A stretch of 64,000 nucleotides of DNA from Neurospora tetraspora (Eukaryota > Ascomycota > Sordariomycetes > Sordariales > Sordariaceae), in NCBI RefSeq assembly GCF_033439725.1, contig NW_026944387.1, positions 3,038,001 to 3,102,000 of the forward strand. The letters are read 5' to 3'. Both the position numbers and the translations under genes were made by a program. The notes beneath the pieces were generated by a model. That model was not told where the DNA came from. It ran no database searches and worked only from the letters and a program-made list of their open reading frames with translations. Of this stretch, positions 46,743 through 57,166 are shown in pieces (the first letter of the stretch is position 1; the number at the start of each line of letters is the position of its first letter).

Positions 46743-47806
46743 CTATGCACTCATCGTGGACTGCCGAAACCGCCTCCTCTGTGTCTCGCAATGCGTTGAA
46801 CATGTAGGGCACACCCACCCGTGCTGCTTGATCCTCACTCTCGTCAACAGACACTTGTTGCAGCGCCACCACCCGCTCGTCACCGCGCTCTTGGCCCGTG
46901 TCAGCCACCAGTCCTGCTCGTCTTGCTTGCCGCGCCGTGTCAGGTCCTCCTTGTGGAAGTTTCGTAGGTGGTCGCGGAAGTGATCATCCCGCACAAACGC
47001 CTCTTGGTGCCGCAGGCACTTCTTGTAGTCGCACCGATACTTCTTCTTCATATCGTCAGAGAGGTGGGTTTGCCTGTGTCTCTTCAGGTCGGCGGCCCGG
47101 CTGAAGGCTCTGTCACAGCCAGGATGGGAGCATGTGTTTCTCCTCCTCTCTGGGACTGATCTGCTGTTTCAGACGGCCAAGGTCAGTTCGTCGTCAGGGC
47201 TTTCATGTTGTGGCTGCATAACGCCGGGATATCAGATCAGGGACCAGGGTGCTGCACCTACCGACTCGACGCTTGTTCCAGCTTTGCTTGAACAGTCTCA
47301 AGTACCACGGCAATGGCGAGGCAGCATCGCTGAAGGACATCGAAGCCCTTTAGGTGAAGGAGGAGCTGATGGGCAGCCTCTTGAAGTATCACGCTAACGG
47401 GAGGAAAACTGACGCCATGCCGGCTGAACACATGGTGAAGCTGCTTGGTGAGAACTTCCTGCACTCCCACCCTCTCGGGGTACTCTCTTTGGCGACTTTT
47501 GGCTCTCTGAATCGCCTCTCGGACTGATTCTGAAGTGATCACAGAAGGCATGAACGTCTCACCCCGGTACTGGTTGCCCAAAGCAAACTTGGCAGCCAGT
47601 GTAGCATAGTTTGCCGTCTCGAATATGTCGGAGACCGTCATGTTGAACACCTGCAACGGGCTGGGTGGTGAGATACTGTCCGATGAATATGTAGCGGTTG
47701 AGTCACCGCTATCGGACCTTCTCATGCTGACTGAGGTGAGATCATACTGACACAAATCTCCAGAGGCTTCGGGGCCTGGAGTATATTGGAGATCGGCGCA
47801 ATCCAT
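46743..47806 (-). CDS. C2H2 zinc-finger protein, putative transcription factor
   Basis: Predicted exons are 47806-47262 and 47163-46743 (intron 98 nt, GTAGGT donor, CTGAC branch, CAG acceptor), 321 aa. I start at the first ATG (MDCADLQYTPGPE). The open frame extends further only from a GTG. Splicing creates a canonical finger, CSHPGCDRAFSRAADLKRHR then QTH (C193-X4-C198-X12-H211-X3-H215). A second, looser finger follows (C226-X4-C231 ... H247-X4-H252 in RCDYKKCLRHQEAF and HFRDHLRNFH). A C-terminal Cys-pair module, RCNKCLLTRVRIKQHGWVCP TC, may bind a third zinc. This arrangement recurs in uncharacterised fungal regulators. The N-terminal half has no recognised domain and includes a Ser-rich stretch. 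A DNA-binding nuclear role is inferred. Targets are unknown. Confidence 0.78.
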
Positions 47807-49989
47807 GTCTGCTTGTTTCGCGTGGAATGATATCCAACTCGTACGCAGTTTAAGTTGAATCTTGATTGAGGTCTTCGTTTTGTGAGTGGACAAATACACG
47901 CCGATACTGAGATATCTTGATAGATAACTCGAGTTAGGTGAAGAAACGAGCGGAGCAACTTAACTTAAGAGGTGATAAAGGAAAGCAGATAAAGAAGTCA
48001 TGATCTACAAAGCTACGTGAAGCTTGTCCAGGGAATTTTTGTGTAGAAAATGGGCTGAATACCTCTACACCAGTATCCAGATAACAGCCATGGCTTTTAC
48101 AAGGCCCTCTCTGAAGTGAAGCGGGAGTATCAGTCACTACGCGTTCACCGTTGAAATAGATGAGGCGAGCGGATGCTGACTTGGGTATGCATTGCACTGC
48201 CAGATTCCATCTTTGAACTTGGCCTTACGGAGCCTGAGGCGTCGGCGTTGTATGAAACTCGTCATAGGGCAAAGCGCCATAGTCAGGATAGGAATCAATC
48301 TTTGTCAGACAACGACCTGCGCAAAGGAGGGTTTCGAGGAAACGGAAAGGCTACCCTTGTCGAACCAACCTACACCCAGAGACGACTTGGAGGAAGATAA
48401 CTGATAGTGTCCACACCGAACATGCTTGAAGCCACAGATCGTTTCATCCTATGGACACTTTTGCTTCATTGTGTCGGTTGTTAGCAGCCGTTTCCCCTAA
48501 GTGGTGGATGAGATATGGTCGACAAGGCTCTCTGAACGGTTATCGGAGTGTGAGGGCACTAAGCCAAGGAGATGTGCCCACATTGCTGCCAAAGCGAAGC
48601 GGGAAATAGATTCCTGGTGCCGTCAGAAGAAAGACATCAGGAGGCTTAGACAACAAGCCTCAACTTGTTCGTTACAGACACATATGTCCAGTAACGAGGT
48701 CAAAAACTGGCTCCTCACGTATCGTACACTCAACGGCAACTCCCATCTGTGACCTAATACTTTGAAGCCGTTTAGCAGTACATCGTCCATGCCCTCGCAC
48801 CATATTCGGAAAGCAGAGCGACGGCAGAAATGCAAACCACCCAAACCACCACCCGCGAGGCAGTTACTATGCGCAGCTATGTGGCGTAGCAAGTGTGCCT
48901 ACTAGTAGCTGTCACCGGTTACCCCCACACATACACATACAGTACGTGACAAGAGGAAAGATATCTTCACCATTACACAGCAGGCAGGTACTCTTCAGAT
49001 CCATGTACTTTCCGTTCGGCAGCGGCTGAGCCTCCACATGGCAATCCGCCCTCGCGTGGCATTCCATTTTGACAGCAAGTGTCCTTCCTGCACATCGCTT
49101 CTGTCAGCCAGGGCCGACATTAAGGCAGGAAAATCGAAAATCAACGAGTGTCGATTTTGGGTTCCATACCACCATCAGTGTAGTCAACATCAATAAGGCT
49201 GTGATATCAGGCAGCCACCCGTTTCATTTTCGGTGAAGGAAAGCCAAAGTGCAGGAATGGTGCGGCTTGACGCAAGCATCGACATATCCGAGTAACACGT
49301 GTTGCCTCTTGTCTTATTGAGGTTCGTCTTTACTGATGACTGGCTAGTCCCTCGTAGAGTAACTTGAGTCTCTGCCTCATTATCGTTCACGAAGCGGGTG
49401 CATGATCATTATTAGGAGGTTTTGATGGCCAAGGAACACCTCTACCGTAAACTCGCTACACTACTACGCTCTGGGGTCGTCTTCCCCCTCCGAAGCTTCT
49501 ACGCCTTTGCAGCCCGGCAGTTGAAGCAATGTGCTACCTCTTATCTCTGTGCGGACAGAAGTGCTTTGGGAGGTCTAGTTCTCAGTAAATCCCGAGTCGA
49601 GAGCCTCTCGAACGACGGGTAGACAGCGAGCCGATGAGCCTCGATTCACACAAAGAAGCAAAACAAGCCTGAATCTATCAAGGAAGGTAAGGTTACGCTG
49701 ACGTGGTAGATGAAAGCTTGCACCGCTGTACTGTGATCAGCAAAAGCTAATAACGCTCTTCTTGGAATACTAAGGAGAAGTCAACAGACTTCACCGAAGA
49801 TGGGTTACAAGCTAATGACTCGCACCAAAGCCTGCCGTAACCTATCATACCCCTATTCCCAAGCTCAAGAAAAACCGCAAGCACCCCATAGGTTGCGCGC
49901 AGATTCTCAGAATACGGTTACAGCACTAACAATAGCAAACCTAAGTGATGAGCACGCCAGCTTTATCCGGGCCGCGTAGCAAAACCTCC
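47807..49989. other. Intergenic, 2.2 kb
   Basis: Upstream region of the zinc-finger gene and downstream region of the Not5 gene. Frames such as 48501-48752 (+) have no recognisable domain. No gene is supported. Confidence 0.5.
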
Positions 49990-52118
49990 TCATACTTCGT
50001 CCTCAAGGAACTTGTAGGTGAACTTGAAGTCGGCCTTCCTGCGATTCATCCTGGATGTGGGTGTTAACCATGGGGTCAGGGGCGCTTCATTCTGGGGCTA
50101 TGCCATACCATGTGCTCTCGTAGTCAAAGAAACGATATGTTCCTTGTTCGAATTCCTCTGTGATCGATTTCGGCTCTTCGTGTCGCTGGAACCACGTCTG
50201 GTACTGTTTGTGAAACCTCCAACTTTGGTCCTTCAGTGCCTTGGCCGCGAGGTACTGTTGATAAGTTCCCTGTTTGTAGTAGAAGACGTAAAAGAGGGTG
50301 TCCGGATCAATCCGCTGGTAGAGACGAGGATCTTCGAATATGGCCAGGGGCTCCTGCGGGAACTGGTTGTGCGTGTGGTACCTAACATCGGGGTAGTAAG
50401 GTCGCGGCAGCTCAGTGTCGAGGGCACTCGGCTTGTTCGCTACCGCCGCCGCATGCATCCTCTGCGTGGCAGGCGCATCCAAAGGCGCTGGGCACTTCTT
50501 GGTAACCTCGTATGACTCGACCAGGTCCTGCAAGGACGCTGGTAGATGGTAAATTGACTCCTCTTCTTCCACTTCCTCGATGGGCTTGATACCATTGCTT
50601 GCACCGTTCGTTTGGGGCACTATACACACGTTAGTACGCGAGGTCTGGCATGGATGCGGACTGTTCCGACCTTTGGGCTGGGTCTCCACGGCTTCTGGTT
50701 CAGGTGTTGCTTTGGAAGTCGTTGCTGTGGCAGCTGGTGCTGGTGCCGGTGCCGGTGCCGGTGCCGGTGCCTTGTTACGAGAAGACACGTTCTTGGCCGG
50801 TTCAGCCTTGCTCGTTACCGGAGTATTTGTAACCGACCCGCCAACAGCTGGGGGTACCGCGTTTGCTATCCTCTCTTGGGCAACTGGCTGCACCGTTGCC
50901 ACGCTAGGGGAGTTTGCTGCGCTGGTCTTGACGTGTGATGCCGGTAGCGATGAGTTGGTCGTTGGCGGCGGGGGCAGGGGCGCGATTCCTACATCACTCT
51001 TGTCGCTCGCGGCTGCCGCGGCTGCTGCACTGGCATACTTTAGGCCCTCGGCCGGCCTCGCGGGCAGTGATGCCGGCTTCATGGGCACATTGCTTGCCGG
51101 TGTATTGCTAATGCTTGGCAGTGTATTGTTGTGGACTGTCGCCAACGTCGGTAGTGGCGACTTCAACTGCGCAGAAGAGCGTCGTATCGACGATGCTGCA
51201 ACTGTGTCGGCTGGGGTACGCTGTTTCGCCGCCGGTACGCTCGCCGGCTTGGGTTCGGGCTCGGGCTCGTCCTGGATCGACTGGGCATCCTGTGAGGATC
51301 CCTTGTCGTTGTCGACATTCATTCCGTAGGCATCCTCTTCTTCCTCCAGGTTCAGATCATCGTAAATACCCTCGTCGTCCATGAAATCCTCATTCATGCC
51401 ATCGGTAACGTAGTATCTGATGCTTTCTTCCAGCTCGTTCACTTGCTCGGTCTCGACGCCGCCGTTCTCCAAAGATCGCCGGATCAGCTCCAGCTTCCCC
51501 TGGTGCCATTTGTGTCGTTCGATGATGCGCTCGATTTCGCTTATCCGGTCGGCCTTGGCGCCATGTCCCTTGCCCCTCTTCATGGTGGCCTGTATTGATT
51601 CGCTCTCGGCCTCGAGGGTCTCGATTTGCTGCTCGAGCTCGTCGACCATTTGGCTGAGGAATTCGCCTGCTTCCAACTTGGCTTGCTCTTTGGGATCTAG
51701 CTTGGCCGCAGCCGATAGGCCCTCCTTGGAATACGCTTTGGTCTTCATGGCCTTTTCTACGGCCTTGAACTTTTCCATTTGCTAGAAATACCGGTGAGCT
51801 TTGGGGTGTTCACGGCGCCACACGGAGGAGAGTCCATGCTCAGCAACCAGCAGGGATACGAACCGTCTCTATCAGGCGCCTATGCTCCAGTAAAGGAGCC
51901 TTGTCCTTGATGTCGTTGCTTGCGGCCCATGTCTTGATCTGATCTCGAAGCCTTTGCAGCTTCTTGATTTCTCGTTTCAGGTTGTCCTCGAGCTTGTCCT
52001 TTTGGGCGGGGTTGTTGGACTGCTCAATCTTTTCGTAGATGGCCTCGAACTCCTGCACGCCTTCTGCCACCTTCTTGAAGCACTTGTCGACTTCTTGCGC
52101 GAGCTTTCGGGCCGCCAT
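49990..52118 (-). CDS. not5: CCR4-NOT complex subunit Not5/Not3 (CNOT3)
   Basis: Predicted exons are 52118-51864, 51781-50671, 50619-50109 and 50050-49990, 645 aa. The N-terminal Not3 coiled-coil domain starts [20 protein letters not shown] and crosses the first intron as [22 protein letters not shown], a family hallmark. The middle (about 240-500) is low complexity, with runs of Ala, Pro and an alternating (AP)n stretch. The NOT-box domain includes [20 protein letters not shown] and [20 protein letters not shown]. It ends, after the last intron, with [20 protein letters not shown]. Within CCR4-NOT, this subunit supports deadenylation, decapping and, in yeast, sensing of ribosomes with empty E sites. 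Introns are 82, 51 and 58 nt. The 51-nt intron has a TACTAAC branch and is in frame without stops. Confidence 0.95.
50733..50772. repeat. GGTGCC hexamer array encoding alternating Ala-Pro
   Basis: About six GGTGC[T/C] units encode the Pro-Ala run in the Not5 linker. Coding microsatellite, likely length-variable. Confidence 0.8.
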
Positions 52119-53603
52119 CGTGTCGGACTGTTTCTCGCAGACTCAAATGCAAGATGAGATGTCGGAGTGGGCGCTGGATGCGGGGTGGGCGACGGTGGTG
52201 TAATGTGTTTATGTGATGATTTCGGGACGTTTTGGGCCCCACGCGACCAGAAGCTACCGGGCTACTGTGGCAGTAGCGGTAGGCTACGTTCTCGGGGCTT
52301 CGAGCCGTCGTCGGAAGGGGAGACGACGTGAGGCGAGCTGATTTCGGAAGCTCCCTTGGTTAGCTGGTGGGACCAAGCGAGATCGACTTGAATGGGACTT
52401 GGACTTGTGTGCGAATGGGTTGTGAATGCATGGATATTATGTAGAGGTATGCTGTTTGGGCAATGCGCCGAGACTACCAGGGCGTTACGGGCAACGGGCA
52501 CGGCAACGGACAACGGGTGGATTGAATCACCTCTGATTAAGGAGTAACGGTAGTAGTAGTAGTACGGATGTTGATGTCAATGTGGTGGCGGTGGTGCTCG
52601 ATGGCGATCCCCAGTCTGGTGATTGCCTGGCGTGGCCGTCGTCGTCGTCGTCGTCGATAAATGATCCGAGACGGATTTGTGGTTTGGGAGAGAATGAGGA
52701 GGTTTGCCCTGGTTTTGCGGATTCGGCGAAGAGAGATGATGGCGATCCTGCCCAGGTGAGAGGCTACCGGACCTAACGTACCACTGTCCACTGTAGGTAC
52801 CTCCCTGCCTGCCCTGTCCGTAGTGCGGGTGTACTGCGGTACAGAACTGTTTGGGGGCTGCCCCGTCTCAAGCTGTCCGTCCTGTCCTGCAAAGGTGGAA
52901 GGTACTGCCAGTATTGCATAATAGGCGAGGGTACTTCTACCCCTAGACAGCGGGCAGGCAGGCGCTGTAGTGAATGAGGCACCTGCAGCAGCACTGGTCC
53001 TTCAGGCCATTTTTGTGGGGATGGGACGGGAGCGCTGTTTGCCGAGATGGAGGCATTGAAAGAAAGACCCACTCTTCACCTCATGTCTCCCCTTCAACGT
53101 CAACTTGGCTCGCCTCTTTAAACCTTTTAATCTTTCAGGGCACTCTGCCTGAGTCTGCTCCCTTTTCTCTGCCGATCCACGGACTGCAGGACTCTTAGCA
53201 CCTAAACGTAGCTTTCGACTGAGCTCGGAGTAAAAAGACATCGGATTAAGCGTCGAGACCGTGCTATCTAAACTCGCGTAGAGGTACTCTCTCCAAAACT
53301 CGGGTCAAACCCAACATGGCTCTAGTCTAGCATACCTAATGTCAGATGCCAATAACTTGGACTTCAAGGCTGTGTCTTGGGGTTTTCAGGCCAGCAAACC
53401 GGCTCCGCAATTCCTGGTGCTTCGGGTACCTCTAGGGGCCGTTTCAGTTTCTTATTCTACTTGAGTCACCTTCCCTGCCTGTGCCTGTCTGTCACTTATT
53501 TAGCGACCTTGCTCTTCATCGAGGCTCAGCCAACGACGTTACAATTCTACCTAACTCGCAATGCCAAGGGACACAAAGCAGTTTGAGAACAAGAAAGCGC
53601 AAA
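52119..53603. promoter_or_regulatory. Divergent promoter region, Not5 and DTD
   Basis: 1.5 kb between divergent start codons. It contains a (GTC)n microsatellite near 52636-52656 and CTGCCTGCC-like repeats around 52803-52815 and 52945-52960. No coding gene is seen. Confidence 0.45.
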
Positions 53604-54466
53604 ATGAAGGGTCCGTATAGCCAAATTCCCGCCTCTCTGGTTGTCATTACGTGTATACATAGCCAACATATCACATGCAGCAATTCTCCAGCGCGTGCTC
53701 TCAGCCTCTGTCACGGTCGACAACCAATTGGTTTCCGCTATCGGCCAAGGCATTCTCGTTTTGGCGGCTGTTGCCCCCGGCGACACGGTAAAGGAGGCTG
53801 AGGCTCTGGCATCCAAAGTACTCAAGTTGAAACTGTGGGATGATGAATCAGGAGGACGGGTACGACACTTGCTCGCAAAACACGCATGGACTGGAGGAAT
53901 CCCTTTCTAACGGCCGGCGCACCGCAGTGGAAAAAAAGTGTCCAAGACATCGGCGGCGAGGTATTGTGTGGTGGGTAACGTCTTACCGGGTTGGCTGAAC
54001 TCTCCCTGCAAGACTAACAAGCAGCCGTATCGTGTAGTCTCTCAGTTCACCTTGCTTGCTTCTACCAAGAAGGGCAGCAAGCCCGACTTCCACGGAGCCC
54101 TAGGCCCAGATGAGGCAAAGACCTTGTATGACCTGTTCTACAAGAAGGTCCAGGAAGGCTATGCTGCCGAAAAGGTCAAGAACGGTGTTTTCCAGGCTAT
54201 GATGCAGGTTGCCTTGGTCAATGATGGACCGGTGAGCACTTCAACACTGCACTAGTAGGCCCAGAGCCCTATTAACATGACAGTAGGTCACCCTCGAGGT
54301 ATCGGCCACGCCGGCAGCGCAGCAACAGCAGCAGCAGCAGAAGAAGAAGGAAGACCGAAAGCTTAATCAGAAGCAGCAAAAGCAACCACAGCAACCACAG
54401 CGAAGGGCCATGGAAGACGGCCAAGCGGCGGCAGACAAGGTGTCTGGCTCGACAGATCAAGTCTAG
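53604..54466 (+). CDS. dtd1: D-aminoacyl-tRNA deacylase (DTD)
   Basis: Predicted exons are 53604-53610, 53681-53859, 53928-53970, 54038-54231 and 54287-54466, 200 aa. The first coding exon is only 7 nt (ATGAAGG). Splicing gives MKAILQRVLSASVTVDNQLV, which is the family's standard start. The enzyme removes D-amino acids (and glycine from tRNA-Ala) from mischarged tRNA as a homodimer. Its two active-site motifs are present: SQFTLLA, created by the exon 3/4 junction, and NDGPVT, created by the exon 4/5 junction. The last 45 residues are a Gln/Lys-rich extension, beyond the usual 150-residue length. Four introns of 70, 68, 67 and 55 nt all show good branch sites (CTAAC). Confidence 0.95.
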
Positions 54467-55269
54467 GTGGGCGAGTGGTTGAGGATTGCTAGATGGATCT
54501 GAGAAAGGGTCTATGTAATTGCCAAATATAGAGCCGGGAACGATGATGTGCTACAGTAAAGTTTAGAGGCTGATAGCTGGGTAGAAGTGTGCTCGGGCCA
54601 GGCCACGAGGTAATGAGGTACCCTTCTCTACGGTCTCTACAAGTCGCATCTTGGGAATACACTACTGGTGGAGCCTCAGCTGCTTTAGCCGCTCCCGCTG
54701 TGAGTACTGCAAAAGTACCTGTCCCGTACTTGTGTGCCTTGGCGCTTAGAGCTAGGTACCTTTGGGTACAAGGTGGATATCAGATGAAGGCAAGAAGGAA
54801 ACGGGACGGGAGCTAAGCACATCGCTGCCCCACCATTCTCGAATGTTCACGAAACCAATTCACCCCGCCCTGCAGCCAGCTGTTTGGACTGGGACGAAAT
54901 CATCACCGGCAGCGACTCCCTTATTTCAACCAGTCTACCAGACGCCGTTTTTCTGCAGTATTGCTCGCAACGTGCAGTTGTGCTAGATATTTTCCGCCTA
55001 CGTACCAATTCCTTTCGTCAAAGTCAGAATAGCAGCTAGTCGGGACAGGCAAGTAAGCTTCTATTTGCGCTCGCTCCGTGGACATCATGATACCCAGACT
55101 GCTTGCCATCTCCCTCCCTCCCTGCTTACTATATGTGCCGTGGACAAATAGTTTGCTTCCGTCGTAGTTGCCCAAGCTATATATGCTAACTGAGCTCGTT
55201 CAGTCGCAGTACAGTTTCAGACTCGCACCAATTGCTCTTGAAATCCCGATTCCTCGATTTAAGCCAACC
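54467..55269. other. Intergenic spacer upstream of cyclophilin-40
   Basis: 803 bases with presumed DTD 3' UTR and the promoter of the Cyp40 gene. No other gene is supported. Confidence 0.5.
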
Positions 55270-56471
55270 ATGTCTTCTACCGACGACGTCAAGCAGGCTC
55301 GCAGCCGCGTCTTTTTCGACATCACCATCGGCGGGAAGGCAGCCGGCCGTGTTGTTTTTGAGCTTTACAATGACATTGTCCCCAAGACGGCCGAGAACTT
55401 CCGCGCCTTGTGCACCGGCGAGAAGGGTGTTGGCAAGTTGGGCAAGCCGCTACACTACAAGGGCTCCAAGTTCCACCGTGTCATCAAGCAGTTCATGATC
55501 CAGGGTGGTGACTTCACCGCTGGAGACGGCACTGGTGGCGAGTCCATCTACGGCGCAAAGTTCGAGGACGAAAACTTCCAGTTGAAGCACGACCGCCCAT
55601 TCCTCCTGTCCATGGCCAACGCTGGTCCCGGTACGTTGCATGTCATTTCACCGTCGGTCATTACTTGGTGGTTCCGGCCTTTTACTGACGCCCATGTCCT
55701 GCAGGCACCAACGGCTCTCAGTTCTTCATCACCACCGTTCCTACCCCACACCTCGATGGCAAGCACGTCGTCTTTGGCGAGGTGCTGAGCGGCAAGTCAG
55801 TCGTCAGACAGATTGAGAACCTGGAGACCCAGGGCGACAAGCCGACCAAGGATGTCGTCATTGCCGACTGCGGCGAGCTTAGCGGCGACGCAGCTGTGAG
55901 CGCTGACACAAAGACTGCCGACGCTTACGGCGACGAATACGAGGACTTCCCCGAGGACGAAGCCACCGACGGCCAGCCCCTCTCTGCCTCCAAGATCCTC
56001 AAGATTGCGACAGACTGCAAGGACTTTGGAAACAAGGCTTTCAAGGCCGGCGACCTCTCCGTGGCCCTCGATAAGTACCAGAAGGGTCTGCGCTATCTGA
56101 ACGAGGATCCCGAGCTTGACAATGAGCCGGCTGATACGAAGCAAAAGTTGGACGCCCTGCGCGTCTCGCTCAACAGCAACGCGGCTCTCATGAACATGAA
56201 GCTGGGCGCTTGGGATGAGTGCGTTCGCAGCGCCGACAGCGCGCTTGCTGTTGCCACCATCTCAGACAAGGACAAGGCCAAGGCTCTATACCGCAGGGGT
56301 TACGCCCAGTTTCGCATGAAGGACGAGGAAAGCGCCTTGAGGAGTCTGGAGGAGGCCAAGAAGCTTGCGCCTGAAGATGCCGCCATTCTTAACGAGCTGG
56401 CGGCTGTCAAGAAGGCTGCCGCGGCTAGAATGGCCAAGGAGAAGGCGGCCTACAAGAAGTTTTTTTCTTGA
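55270..56471 (+). CDS. cpr6: Cyclophilin-40 type peptidyl-prolyl isomerase with TPR domain
   Basis: Predicted exons are 55270-55630 and 55705-56471, 375 aa. The cyclophilin domain (about residues 10-180) has the catalytic and cyclosporin-binding segments [35 protein letters not shown] (made by the splice) and [12 protein letters not shown]. An acidic linker follows ([12 protein letters not shown]). The C-terminal part (about 215-370) consists of three TPR-like repeats, including [40 protein letters not shown] and [20 protein letters not shown]. Together they are the Hsp90-cochaperone layout of Cyp40/Cpr6/Cpr7. It isomerises proline bonds and docks on the Hsp90 C-terminus. I start at the ATG in ACCATGTC (55270). 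The frame is open 34 codons further upstream, but that part does not resemble the family. Confidence 0.96.
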
Positions 56472-57166
56472 TCAAGTTGTTTCAACGATCACTTGATAAT
56501 TTATTTTACCGTTTGTGTGATACTTAAAGTGCTCCTCGGGTTAGGCAGTATCTGCAAAAGGAGTTATTGGCATTGAGCGGGTTGGGATCAAGGTCCAATT
56601 ACATACAACACCTAATGATATCCACATTGGCGTTTGGGGAGTTCAAACTGTGTCAAGGTTGGAACATGGACTCTTGAGCGAGAGTGTTTCGACCAGTCCC
56701 TGGAGTCTTCATAGCCTCATGGAATAGAATGTGTTTTAGGCCAGTTCGCCACTTTTGTAGGCACTGTCGTGTTCTTCCGAGTAGCATCACCACCAACAGC
56801 AGACAACTCCCACCCCTCGATTATGATCTGGGGAAATAGGTACGCATTCGGCGGTTGGTGCTGCCGGATAGTCCCTCAGGTCAATAGCAAGCATGCCCTC
56901 GAAAGATGGGCCATCATCATCATGATCGTCGCTAAGTACAGTAATCAAAAAGCTAAACAAGGAATTATATGGAGAAAAACAATAAAAAATGAGCGCTCAG
57001 TCTGATACGCTCTCTGAGGACTCGTATTCCATATCCAAGGCATAAATCGTCAATGTATGCATGCCCCTTTGTACAGGAGCCGTCGCCCCCTTTCAGACCC
57101 GGGTTTCCAAAGCCTTCCAAAGCATGCATGGGCCAACGACTGTTGGTGCTTTTGAACCAAGTCGTT
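56472..57166. other. Convergent intergenic region
   Basis: 695 bases between the 3' ends of the Cyp40 and RasGAP genes. Probable 3' UTRs. Nothing else is seen. Confidence 0.5.
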
